This document shows, piece after piece, positions 33,844-42,642 of a stretch of 64,000 bases of DNA; position 1 is the first letter of the stretch, and the number at the start of each line of letters is the position of its first letter. The notes beneath the pieces are model-generated. The model did no database searches, was not told the origin of the DNA, and saw only the letters and a list, made by a program, of their open reading frames with translations. The DNA lies in assembly GCF_003428335.1 (NCBI RefSeq), contig NZ_CP031704.1, forward strand, positions 1,612,001 through 1,676,000. The letters run 5' to 3'. The stretch is from Solimonas sp. K1W22B-7. GTDB taxonomy: Bacteria; Pseudomonadota; Gammaproteobacteria; Nevskiales; Nevskiaceae. Both the position numbers and the translations under genes were made by a program.

Positions 33844-34755
33844 TCAGGCCCTGGCCAGTGCTTCCGGCCGCGCCGGGCGCACGTGCTGGATCGCCCGGAA
33901 GGAGGGCAGGGACTGGCGGTACTGGCCGGGGGTCAGGCCGGTGGCGCGGCGGAAGGCGTAGCAGAAGTTGGAGGAGGACGAGAATCCCAGCGTGCCGGCG
34001 ATCGAGGCCACGCTTTCTTCGGCCGCGAGCAGGCGCTTGGCATGGCCGATCTGGCGGTCGGCGACGTGTTCGCCCACCGAGCAGCCGCGCGCGATGCGGA
34101 AGCTGCGCGTCAGCTGGCGCACGGAGAAGCCGCAGAGCCCGGCCAACTCCTGCAGGCTCGGGGCCTCGCGCACCTCGTAGAGGCGTTCCTCGATGCGGCG
34201 CAGCTGCCAGGGCGAGAGCCCGCCCTGCACGCTGCGCTCGGGCAGGGCCAGGCCGTAGCGCAGCAGGTCCACGCTGACCTGCGAGGCGATGGACTCCACC
34301 AGGATCTGGCTGGCGAAGCCGGGGTGACGCGCTTCGTCGGCCAGGCGCAACATGCCGTGGCGCACGTTGTCGTCGCGCACATCGAGGCCCAGCAGCAGGA
34401 AGCGCTCGCTCATCTCCGGCAGGCGGTCGAACAGGGCCAGCACCGGCGCCAGCTCCAGCAGGCAGATCACCGATTCCAGCGAGCGGTCTTCGTCGCTGCG
34501 GGCGGCCATCTCGATGGTGGGCGGCACCACGAAGACTTCGCCGATGCGCTCGAAGCGGCTGCTGCGCCAGCCGGCGAAACAGGCGCGCGCGCTGTGGTGC
34601 CGGGTATTGAGGCACAGCTCGACGCGGATATGGGAGTCCAGGCGCACCACGCTCTCGGGCGGCTCGTTGAAACGGTACTGCACGAGTTGCACCTGCGCGC
34701 TGGGAGCGCTCAGCTCTGCCTCAACGTTCATCGTTGCCTGAACGTGCCGCTTCAT
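33844..34755 (-). CDS. AraC-family transcriptional regulator
   Basis: 303 residues from ATG 34755 (ATG 34731 is possible; neither has a strong ribosome site). The C-terminal 100 residues hold the two helix-turn-helix units of AraC proteins (LAGLCGFSVRQLTRSF and IAGTLGFSSSSNFCYAF) and the RRATGLTPGQYR tail. The N-terminal 190 residues are a cupin-like or unknown sensor region. Divergent from the acyl-CoA ligase/hydratase unit at 34950, which it most probably controls. Confidence 0.85.
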   Translation of the reverse strand: MKRHVQATMNVEAELSAPSAQVQLVQYRFNEPPESVVRLDSHIRVELCLNTRHHSARACFAGWRSSRFERIGEVFVVPPTIEMAARSDEDRSLESVICLLELAPVLALFDRLPEMSERFLLLGLDVRDDNVRHGMLRLADEARHPGFASQILVESIASQVSVDLLRYGLALPERSVQGGLSPWQLRRIEERLYEVREAPSLQELAGLCGFSVRQLTRSFRIARGCSVGEHVADRQIGHAKRLLAAEESVASIAGTLGFSSSSNFCYAFRRATGLTPGQYRQSLPSFRAIQHVRPARPEALARA

Positions 34756-34846
34756 CGTCGAGTGCTGCCGGTGCCGTGATGGAGTCGAAGCATTATGCAC
34801 CCCGGTGCCGATCCGGCAACGCCGGAGTCGTGTATCGATTGTTGCA

Positions 34847-34875
34847 CTAATAGAACATATATTGCATATTGACAA
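34847..34875 (-). promoter_or_regulatory. Predicted sigma-70 promoter for the AraC gene
   Basis: Read on the - strand, TTGTCA (34875-34870) and TATTAG (34852-34847) are separated by 17 bases, close to the -35/-10 consensus. The region 34835-34875 is unusually AT-rich for this window. On the + strand TTGACA (34869-34874) could serve as a -35 for the ligase operon, but its -10 is weak. Confidence 0.4.
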
Positions 34876-34949
34876 CAACTGCTGCGGTCTGGTCTCATGA
34901 ATAAGCACCGGGCCGGGTCGTCGCCTGGAACGGAATTCAAGGGAGTTGG

Positions 34950-36509
34950 ATGGGCAAGCTGACGGACTACACGAGCCATGCCGATGCACAGCGGCATTTC
35001 TCGACGCAGGCGCTCTGGGCCCTGTTCGACGGGACCCCGGAGTCCTTCAACATCGCGCACGAGTGCGTCGACCGGCATGCCGGCGACCCCGCGCGGATCG
35101 CGGTGCGGGTGGCGCATGCCGACGGGCGCGACGAGATCATCGGCTTCCGCGAACTGTCGGGCTGGTCCAGCCGCTTCGCCCACTGGCTGCTGGCGCAGGG
35201 CGTGAAGCCGGGCGACCGCGTCGCCTTCATGCTCGACCCCTCGCTGGCCTTCTACACCGCGATGTTCGGTGCGATGAAGACCGGCGCCATCAGCGTGCCG
35301 CTGTTCACCCTGTTCGGGCCCGAGGGCCTGCAGTTGCGCGTGGCGGACTGCACGCCGGTGATCCTGGTGACCAACACCGAGAAGGCCGGGATGGCGCGCG
35401 CCGCGGCGAACACGCGGGTGGTGGTGGCCGACGACAGCCTGTTCGAGGAACTCAAGGCCTACCCGGATACCTTTACGGTGAACACGAAGGGCGATGACCT
35501 CGCCGCCTTCCAGTACACCTCGGGCACGACGCGCGAACTGCCCGCCGCGGTCAAGCACACGCACCGCTCCATCGTGGTGCTGGCCCTGGCGGCGTTGTAC
35601 GGCACCGGCGTGCGCCCGGACGACGATTTCTTCTGCCCGTCCTCCCCGGCCTGGGGCCATGGCATGTGGCATGGCACGCTGGCGCCGCTGTCGCTGGGCG
35701 TGACCACCGGCACCCTGTCCGGCAAGTTCGCTGCGCTGCGCCTGCTGCAGGCCCTGCAGGACTATGGCATCACCAACCTGTCCGCGGCGGCGACGCACTA
35801 CCGCATGATGAAGGCCACCGGCGAAGCGGAGAAATTCCGCTTCCGCCTGCAGAAGCTGTCCTATACCGGCGAGCCGATCGACCCGGCGACGCTGGAGTTC
35901 ACGGAAAAGCTGTTCGGGCGCCCGGTGTGCAGCATGTACGGCACCACCGAGGTCGGCGTGGTGCTGGTGAACTACCCAGGCGCGCCGGATTTCCAGGTCA
36001 AGCCGGGCTCACTCGGCAAGGCCATCCCCGGCCAGACCGTGGAAGTGCAGGACCCCGGCGGCAAGCCCTGCGCGCCGCGCCAGGTCGGCGAGCTGAAGCT
36101 GCTGCGCCGCGGCCTGTGGGTACCGACCAAGGACCTGGGCTGGATCGACGAGGACGGCCACTTCTACCACGGCGGCCGCGCCGACGACGTGATCATCTCC
36201 GCCGGCTGGACCATGAGCGCCGTGGAGATCGAGAACGTCCTGCTCAAGCATCCGGACGTGCGCGAGGCTGCCGTCATCGGCGTGAAGGACCCGCTGCGCG
36301 GGCAGGTGGTGAAGGCCTTCGTCGTCAGCCCCCGCCCGGAGGACGACCGCTTTGTCCGCGAGCTGCAGGACTTCACCCGTGAGCGCCTCAGCCAGCATGA
36401 GTACCCGAGGGTGATCGTCGTCGTCGACGAACTGCCCAAGACCCCGGCCGGAAAGGTCAACCGAAAGGTGCTGCGCGACCGCGAGAACGCCGCAGCTGCC
36501 GCTACCTGA
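34950..36509 (+). CDS. AMP-forming acyl-CoA synthetase with atypical P-loop
   Basis: 519 residues of the ANL superfamily. The phosphate loop near residue 189 reads YTSGTTRELP, where most members have YTSGTTGxPK. The later motifs YGTTEVG, KDLGWIDEDGHFYHGGRADD (in part) and the catalytic Lys in TPAGKVNRK are normal. It would activate a carboxylic acid to its CoA thioester via an adenylate. GGGAG precedes ATG 34950. It is followed after 23 bases by a MaoC-like hydratase, so the acid is probably processed by a beta-oxidation-like route. Confidence 0.85.
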   Translation: MGKLTDYTSHADAQRHFSTQALWALFDGTPESFNIAHECVDRHAGDPARIAVRVAHADGRDEIIGFRELSGWSSRFAHWLLAQGVKPGDRVAFMLDPSLAFYTAMFGAMKTGAISVPLFTLFGPEGLQLRVADCTPVILVTNTEKAGMARAAANTRVVVADDSLFEELKAYPDTFTVNTKGDDLAAFQYTSGTTRELPAAVKHTHRSIVVLALAALYGTGVRPDDDFFCPSSPAWGHGMWHGTLAPLSLGVTTGTLSGKFAALRLLQALQDYGITNLSAAATHYRMMKATGEAEKFRFRLQKLSYTGEPIDPATLEFTEKLFGRPVCSMYGTTEVGVVLVNYPGAPDFQVKPGSLGKAIPGQTVEVQDPGGKPCAPRQVGELKLLRRGLWVPTKDLGWIDEDGHFYHGGRADDVIISAGWTMSAVEIENVLLKHPDVREAAVIGVKDPLRGQVVKAFVVSPRPEDDRFVRELQDFTRERLSQHEYPRVIVVVDELPKTPAGKVNRKVLRDRENAAAAAT

Positions 36510-36532
36510 ACTTCGCATTCAAGGAGAACCAC

Positions 36533-37663
36533 ATGTCTTACGATACTGCCGCCGCATTTCCCAAGATCACCGAGAAGGGCCTGGACGAACTGCGCCAGCG
36601 CATCGGCGTCGCGATCACCGACACCGTCGAGCCCTGGAACTACGAGGCGACCCGCGACGCGATCCGTCACTACTCCCACGGCATCGGTGACGACAACCCG
36701 CTGTGGTGCGATCCGGAATACGCGGCCAGGTCGCGCTTCGGCGGCATCACGGCGCTGCCGAGCTTCCTGTTCACCACCAGCCGCATCATCTCCGGCTACG
36801 TCGGCGGCCTGTCGGGCGTGCATGCCATGTGGGCGGGCGCCAACTGGCAGTGGCACAAGCCGGTGCTGCGCAACGACACCATCCGCACCGAGGCCAAGCT
36901 CAAGGACCTGATCGAGCACCAGACCCGCTTCGCCGGTCGCTCGTTCCAGCAGATCTACAACGTGCGTTTCTACAACCAGCATGGTGACTTCGTCGCCGAG
37001 GCCGACAGCTGGTGTTTCCGCACCGATCGCGACGTGGCGCGCGAGCAGGGCACCAAGTACACCGAGGTGAAGGCCCGCGAGCCGAAGAAGTACACCGAGG
37101 ACGAACTGGCCAAGATCTTCGAGCTGTATGCCAAGGAGCCGGTGCAGGGTGCGACCCCGCGCAACTGGAACGAGGTGCAGGTCGGCGACAAGCTGCCGAC
37201 CATGGTCAAGGGGCCGATGACCGTCACCGGCTTCATCTGCTACGCGCAGGGCTGGGGCGGCCTCTACATCCGCGCCAACAAGCTGGCCTGGCAGCAGCAC
37301 CACAAGCATCCGGGCCTGGGCATCAAGAACCGCTTCAACATCCCCGACTGCCCGGAGCGCGTGCACTGGGAAGAAGAGTTCGCGCTCAAGGTCGGCACCC
37401 CGGGCGCCTATGACTACGGCCCGGAGCGCTGCTCCTGGCTGACGCACCACCTGACCAACTGGCAGGGCGATGCAGGCTTCCTGCGCAGCAGCCATTGCCA
37501 GATCCGTCGCCACAACCCGGAAGGCGACACCGTGTTCATCAACGGTGAGGTGATCCGCAAGTTCGAGGACGGCGGCCGCAAGCTGGTGGAGATCAAGCAG
37601 CACGCCGTGACGCAGACCGGCGAAGTCTCCGCGTTCGGCGGCGGCGTGGTCGAGCTGAGCTGA
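36533..37663 (+). CDS. MaoC/FAS1-like double-hotdog hydratase
   Basis: 376 residues, the size of a tandem hotdog (two MaoC-type domains). The first domain begins about residue 30 with EATRDAIRHYSHGIGDDNPLW (catalytic-type D/H region) and FGGITALPSF. The second starts near 215 with WNEVQVGDKLP. It should hydrate an enoyl-CoA or act as a dehydratase on a hydroxyacyl-CoA. It has AAGGAG upstream and is co-transcribed with the acyl-CoA ligase; a strong hairpin follows the stop. Family members of this layout are common in steroid and aromatic-acid degraders. Confidence 0.75.
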   Translation: MSYDTAAAFPKITEKGLDELRQRIGVAITDTVEPWNYEATRDAIRHYSHGIGDDNPLWCDPEYAARSRFGGITALPSFLFTTSRIISGYVGGLSGVHAMWAGANWQWHKPVLRNDTIRTEAKLKDLIEHQTRFAGRSFQQIYNVRFYNQHGDFVAEADSWCFRTDRDVAREQGTKYTEVKAREPKKYTEDELAKIFELYAKEPVQGATPRNWNEVQVGDKLPTMVKGPMTVTGFICYAQGWGGLYIRANKLAWQQHHKHPGLGIKNRFNIPDCPERVHWEEEFALKVGTPGAYDYGPERCSWLTHHLTNWQGDAGFLRSSHCQIRRHNPEGDTVFINGEVIRKFEDGGRKLVEIKQHAVTQTGEVSAFGGGVVELS

Positions 37664-37676
37664 AGTCTTGTGGGCA

Positions 37677-37728
37677 GGCATGCCGCTGCAGGGTCACCTG
37701 CGGCGGCATGCCCCGGCCTAAGCTTTTT
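37677..37728 (+). terminator. Long hairpin after the ligase/hydratase operon
   Basis: GGCATGCCGC pairs with GCGGCATGCC and the stem continues inward through GCAGG/CCTGC to a GTCA loop (37677-37712). A T5 run comes 11 bases later. This is a strong intrinsic-terminator-like structure 14 bases after the hydratase stop. Confidence 0.65.
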
Positions 37729-37869
37729 CGGGCAGGAATTCCTGCCGGACCCCGCGGCAAGCTGTCGATGTGTCCGGGTCGACTCCGGAGTCAAAAAAAG
37801 GCGTGGGCACCGCTCAGCCGGGACAGCATTCAGGGGATGCCTTGCATTGCCGCCCCCCTTGTCGTGCAT

Positions 37870-37904
37870 GGTCAAGAAGTAGGTCGTGCCGGGTCAAGAA
37901 GTAG
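37870..37904. repeat. 13-base direct repeat upstream of the TonB receptor
   Basis: GGTCAAGAAGTAG occurs at 37870-37882 and again at 37892-37904, 22 bases apart (about two helical turns), 140 bases upstream of the receptor start. It could be a paired activator site. The rest of the gap 37729-38046 has no supported gene. Confidence 0.4.
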
Positions 37905-38046
37905 AGCGCCTGCACCGCTAGCCTGTGTCCTATGCCATGGCCCTCGATGGGCGCGTGCGCGTGAGCCTGGTGGATGTACAGAATTTCGTGCTTACCGATC
38001 CGGCAGTCCGCCGGACGATCAACAATAGAAGAGTGAGAGGAGATCC

Positions 38047-40863
38047 ATGAAGAAAGTTATCGCAGCCATGGCCGCGAGTCTGGTCACCGGGCTGGGTGCC
38101 GGATACTCCTTCACCGCGTCGGCGCAAGAGGCCGATGCGGCGGATGCTCCCGCTCCGCAGCAGGCCAGGAGCGAAGCGCCGCAGGGCGCCGCGCCGGCCC
38201 AGCCGGCTGCGGCGGAGTCGGACCCGGGCATGGATGCGGTGCTCGACGCCCTTTCGGAGGATCTCCCGGAGTTGCCTCCGGCACCGGCGGCTGCGTCTGC
38301 CGCCGGCTCCGCCACCCCGCCGGCCGCCGCCGCGCCCGCCGCTGCAGCCGATGCTGCTCCCGCCGCCGCGCCTGCCGCCCCCGTGGCCGAGACCGAGTTG
38401 CCGCTGGACCTGATCCCGGTTCCGCAGAAGGCCGCCGCAGCGACCCCGGCCGCGGCACCCGCGCCGCGGGCCAAGGTGATCGAGGAGATCATCGTCACCG
38501 CCCAGCGTCGCGAAGAAAGCATGCAGGAAGTGCCGATCTCCATCACGGTGTTCGACGGCAAGCAGCTGGCCAACGCCAACATCACCAATTCCGCCGACCT
38601 GGCGGCCTACACGCCGTCGCTGTCGACCAACAACCGCTTCGGCGCCGACAACGCCACCTTCTCGATCCGCGGCTTCACCCAGGAGTTGCGCACGACGGCC
38701 TCGGTCGCCACCTACATGGCCGAAGTCGTGGCCCCGCGCGGCCAGAGTTCGCAGACCTCCGGCGACGGCGCCGGCCCGGGTGCGATGTTCGACCTGGCCA
38801 ACGTCCAGGTCCTCAAGGGCCCGCAGGGCACGCTGTTCGGACGCAACACCACGGGCGGCGCGGTGCTGCTGGTGCCCAACCGACCGAAGGACGAGTTCGA
38901 AGGCTACGTCGAACTGTCGGGCGGCGAGTGGGGCATGCTGCGCCAGCAGGGCGTGCTCAACGTGCCGGTGTCCGAGGACTTCAAGTTCCGGCTCGGCATC
39001 GACCGCAACGAGCGCGACGGTCACCTGAACAACATCACCGGCATCGGCACCGATGCGCTGGGCAGCGTCGATTACCTTTCCGGGCGTCTCAGCACGGTCT
39101 GGAACATCACCGACGACGTCGAGAACTACACCATCCTGTCCTACATCGATTCGGAGAGCACCGGCTACAGCTCGCAGCTCTATGCCTGCAATCCCAACTT
39201 TGTCGGTACGGACTTCTTCCTGCTGTTCTCCGGCCTGCTGCAGTCCAAGTCCTGCCAGCAACAGCTCGCTCGTCAGGCGGACGCGGGTCAGAACGGCTTC
39301 TACGACGTGGTCAGCACGATCAAGAGCCCGATGACGAACATCGAGGAGAAGCGCCTGATCAATACGCTGACCTGGGATCTGGCCGAGAACGTCACGCTCA
39401 AGAACATCCTGGCCTATGCCCATCTCCATACGGAGAACGGCTCGGACATCTTCGGGACGCAGTTCCGGTACAGCGTGGGCCTTCCCGTTCCTGGTCTTCC
39501 CCCCATACCGATCGATCCGGACGCGAGCCGTGAGTTCAAGACCGGCGTTTCGGTGCGCAACCCGGACATCCCGGTCACCAGCCAGGAAACCTACGTCGGC
39601 GAACTGCAGCTGCAGGGCACGTCCTTCGAGGGCGCACTGGACTGGCAGGGCGGTGTCTACTTCGAGAACAGCCGCCCGGATGGCTTCTCCGGCAACAACT
39701 CCGCCGGCCTGATCTCCTGCGAGATGGCTACCCTCGAGGGCCCTGCCTCGGGGTTCAACTGCTTCGACCCGCTGGGCGGCGTGGTCGGTGGCGTGCTGGT
39801 GCAGGAGTACAAGACCGAGTACCTGAACCGTGCCGCGTATACCCAGGGGACCTGGCACTTCAACGAGGAGTTCAGCTTCACCGGCGGTCTGCGCTACACC
39901 TGGGACCATACCGAGGGCTATGGCATCAAGACCCGCTACGCCTGGCTCCTCGCGATCCCGCAGGCGCCGACCGAGACGATCACCACGCCGCAAACCAGCA
40001 GCAAGGCGCCGACCGGCCTGATCGAGTTCGACTGGAAGCCCTTCGAAGGGCAGATGATCTATGCCAAGTACCTGCGCGGCTACCGCCAGGGCAGCGTCAT
40101 CCTCGCCGCGGATTCGGGTGTCGACACCTTCAGGCCCGAGAAGGTGGACACCTATGAGCTGGGCCTGAAGACCCAGTTCGGCGGACCGATCCCGGGCCGC
40201 TTCAACCTGGCGGTGTTCTACAACGACTTCACCGACCAGCAGCTGCAGCTGGGCTATGTCTCGGCGCCGTCGCTGCAGACCACGACGATCGTCAACGCCG
40301 GCAAGTCGCGCATCCAGGGCATCGAGGGCGACGCCTATTTCCAGCTGCTCGACAGCCTGTCGTTCGCGTTGTCCTTCTCCCTGCTCGATACGGAACTGCT
40401 GGAGCAGGAAGACCAGACCGACCGCGTGGGCGATGCCGGTGGTGCCATTGCCAGGGCTTCGGTGACACCAATCGCGGAGGTCGGCGACGAACTGCCGTAC
40501 GCACCGAAGCAGAGCTACGTGGCCGCGCTGAACTGGGAACTGCCGGTGTCGCCGGAATGGGGCCAGATCTATGCCGGCCTGACCTACTCCTACATCGGCG
40601 AGCAGCGCTCGGCGGCGAGCAGCTCGGGTCCCTTCGGGATGCTGCCGGCCTTCGACCTGCTGAACCTCAACCTCGGCTGGACCAGGATCCTCGGTTCGCC
40701 GGTGGACCTGACCGCCTTCGCGACGAACGTGCTCGATGAGGAGTACACGACCTACACCAGCGGTACCTACAACCTGCTGGCCTACGAATCGCGCGCCGTG
40801 GGTACGCCGCGCATGATCGGTGCACGACTGAAGTACAACTTCGGGGCGGCGGCCAACCAGTGA
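38047..40863 (+). CDS. TonB-dependent outer-membrane receptor
   Basis: 938 residues. The signal peptide (MKKVIAAMAASLVTGLGAGY, cleavage after ASAQ) is followed by an Ala/Pro-rich region of about 110 residues before the plug begins at VIEEIIVTAQRREES. The plug motif QGTLFGRNTTGG and the terminal LKYNF beta strand are present. It has the same architecture as the receptor at 24815-27469, including the long low-complexity lead, so the two are paralogues. GAGAGGAG lies 4 bases before the ATG. Ligand unknown; an organic substrate of the flanking acyl-CoA genes is plausible. Confidence 0.9.
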   Translation: MKKVIAAMAASLVTGLGAGYSFTASAQEADAADAPAPQQARSEAPQGAAPAQPAAAESDPGMDAVLDALSEDLPELPPAPAAASAAGSATPPAAAAPAAAADAAPAAAPAAPVAETELPLDLIPVPQKAAAATPAAAPAPRAKVIEEIIVTAQRREESMQEVPISITVFDGKQLANANITNSADLAAYTPSLSTNNRFGADNATFSIRGFTQELRTTASVATYMAEVVAPRGQSSQTSGDGAGPGAMFDLANVQVLKGPQGTLFGRNTTGGAVLLVPNRPKDEFEGYVELSGGEWGMLRQQGVLNVPVSEDFKFRLGIDRNERDGHLNNITGIGTDALGSVDYLSGRLSTVWNITDDVENYTILSYIDSESTGYSSQLYACNPNFVGTDFFLLFSGLLQSKSCQQQLARQADAGQNGFYDVVSTIKSPMTNIEEKRLINTLTWDLAENVTLKNILAYAHLHTENGSDIFGTQFRYSVGLPVPGLPPIPIDPDASREFKTGVSVRNPDIPVTSQETYVGELQLQGTSFEGALDWQGGVYFENSRPDGFSGNNSAGLISCEMATLEGPASGFNCFDPLGGVVGGVLVQEYKTEYLNRAAYTQGTWHFNEEFSFTGGLRYTWDHTEGYGIKTRYAWLLAIPQAPTETITTPQTSSKAPTGLIEFDWKPFEGQMIYAKYLRGYRQGSVILAADSGVDTFRPEKVDTYELGLKTQFGGPIPGRFNLAVFYNDFTDQQLQLGYVSAPSLQTTTIVNAGKSRIQGIEGDAYFQLLDSLSFALSFSLLDTELLEQEDQTDRVGDAGGAIARASVTPIAEVGDELPYAPKQSYVAALNWELPVSPEWGQIYAGLTYSYIGEQRSAASSSGPFGMLPAFDLLNLNLGWTRILGSPVDLTAFATNVLDEEYTTYTSGTYNLLAYESRAVGTPRMIGARLKYNFGAAANQ

Positions 40864-40889
40864 TCGCGGTCAGATCCGTGTGATGCATC

Positions 40890-40932
40890 ATCGCCCTCCC
40901 GGCCTGGACAGGCCGGGAGGGCGATCTCTTTT
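40890..40932 (+). terminator. Rho-independent terminator after the TonB receptor
   Basis: A perfect 16-base stem (40890-40905 with 40910-40925) around a GGAC loop, followed by CTCTTTT. It begins 27 bases after the receptor stop. The strongest terminator in the window. Confidence 0.85.
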
Positions 40933-41025
40933 GGGACCCGGGAAAGGGTAGAGCCTGCCCGAAGTTCTCTTTGGGGGAATGGCTTGTCGGCAGCTTGCTG
41001 CCGACATCGATCATCCAGGTCCTGC

Positions 41026-42621
41026 TCAGGATTGCTTGAGCGCCAGCACGCTGCCATCGCCATCGGCGGACAGATAGAGCGTTCCATCCGGGCCGGCGGC
41101 GATGCCGGCGAACGGGCCCATCGGTCCCGAGAAGGGTGGGAATCCGCGCAGGGGCTTCGGAATGACGCCGGGCGGGGCGCCGACCGGCAGGTCGGCGGCG
41201 AGGGTGAGGCGCTCCTTCGTCTTCAGGTCGAAGGAGATCAGCGTCTGCGCGCCCGCATCGACGACGTAGAGTTTCCCGTCCCGCACCAGGATGCCCTGCG
41301 GCCGCTGCAGTCCGTCCAGCACGGTTTCGATACCGGAGCGGGCGAGCCGGACCACCCGCCCCGCAGCCGCCTCGGAGACCAGGCAGGCGCCGTCGGCGTC
41401 CAGCGCCACGCCTACCGGATCGCGCAGGCCGGAGGCGAGAACCTCGACCTTGCCCGCGCGGATGGACAGCACGCGACCCATGCCCAGCTCCGCAACCATC
41501 ACGCTGCCGTCGGGCGCCACGGCCAGGCCGTAAAGCTGGTCGAAGCCCTGGGCCAGGACCTCGCTTTGGTTCTGCGCCGGGCGATAGCGCGAAACCTGTC
41601 CGCCGGCGGTGGCGACGATCAGCTCGCCGTCGCCGACGGCAGCCAGGCCGCGGGCATACCCCGGGTAGCCGGGGCTGAACAGCATCCCGACCGACCTGAG
41701 TGCGCCGTCCGGCAACAGCACGAAGAGATTGGCGCCATCGGCGACGTAGACCTGGCCGCTGCTGTCCACCGCAAGGTCGAGCGGCCCGTTGAGGCCGCAG
41801 GGCAGCAGGTTGCGGGTGTCGCCGTTGCCGGCGATTTCGGTGATCTGCCCGTTGAAGTTGGAGACGAACAGGCGCTCGCCGACGAATGTCAGGTTATCCA
41901 GGCCGGGGTCCAGCCGCGCCAGCACGCTGCGCTCGCCGTTGCGCGGATCGATGCGCAGCACCTCGCCCGAGTGAACCTGGGTCGAAACGATGCAGCCGCT
42001 GGAATCGAACTTCACCGAATCGGGTACGCCGAGATCGGCCGCCACTTTCTCCGCGGGGCCGCCCTCGGGGTTGATCCGCCAGATCTCGTTGCTGCCCATC
42101 ACCGGGAAATACAGCATGCCGTCGGGGCCGACTTCCATGGCGTTGGGCATCGGCACGTCTGCGAGCAGCACCCGCGGCGCGCCGCCGTTGAGGTCCAGTT
42201 CCAGCAGGCGGCCACCGATGCGGCACTCGCCGATGAACAAACGGCCCTGGTGGACCGTGATGCCGTTGGCGCAGGGGATGTCGTCGCGCAGCACGCGCGT
42301 GCGGCCGTCGGCGCCGCGCATGCTGACCCGACCGTCCATCACCTCGGTGGCGTACAGGTTCCCGGCCGCATCGAAGGCCAGGTCGTCGGGCGCGATGATG
42401 TCGCCGCCCTTGGCGCTGATGGTCTCGATCTGGCCCGTGCGGACATCCAGGGCGCTGATCTGGCTGCCGGATACCTGGGCCACGTAGATGCGGCCGTCGG
42501 GGCCGGTGCGCAGGCCATTGGCACCGAACAGGCGGCTGGGCGGGGTGAGGTGCTTCAGGTTCCAGCCCGCGGCGAGGCGGGGCGATCGGGTGGCGGCGTA
42601 GCGCCCGGCGTGCAGCGACAT
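41026..42621 (-). CDS. SMP-30/NHL-type beta-propeller protein
   Basis: 531 residues built almost wholly of repeated six-bladed-propeller elements (GPDGRIYVA, DAAGNLYATE, GPDGMLYFPV, DSSGQVYVADG, APDGSVMVAE, GPDGTLYLSADGDG). This is the SMP-30/gluconolactonase/strictosidine-synthase type of fold. The length suggests two propellers. There is no signal peptide, so it is cytosolic. Many relatives are lactonases, which would suit opening of a lactone made by a Baeyer-Villiger step, but no catalytic set can be assigned here. It is downstream of the AraC gene at 42643, 21 bases apart, same strand. Confidence 0.75.
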   Translation of the reverse strand: MSLHAGRYAATRSPRLAAGWNLKHLTPPSRLFGANGLRTGPDGRIYVAQVSGSQISALDVRTGQIETISAKGGDIIAPDDLAFDAAGNLYATEVMDGRVSMRGADGRTRVLRDDIPCANGITVHQGRLFIGECRIGGRLLELDLNGGAPRVLLADVPMPNAMEVGPDGMLYFPVMGSNEIWRINPEGGPAEKVAADLGVPDSVKFDSSGCIVSTQVHSGEVLRIDPRNGERSVLARLDPGLDNLTFVGERLFVSNFNGQITEIAGNGDTRNLLPCGLNGPLDLAVDSSGQVYVADGANLFVLLPDGALRSVGMLFSPGYPGYARGLAAVGDGELIVATAGGQVSRYRPAQNQSEVLAQGFDQLYGLAVAPDGSVMVAELGMGRVLSIRAGKVEVLASGLRDPVGVALDADGACLVSEAAAGRVVRLARSGIETVLDGLQRPQGILVRDGKLYVVDAGAQTLISFDLKTKERLTLAADLPVGAPPGVIPKPLRGFPPFSGPMGPFAGIAAGPDGTLYLSADGDGSVLALKQS

Positions 42622-42642
42622 CCTGGGGAGTCTCCTTGCGGG

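Noticed and set aside
37870-37904. CRISPR-like repeat
   Set aside because: Only two 13-base copies with a 9-base spacer and no cas gene.
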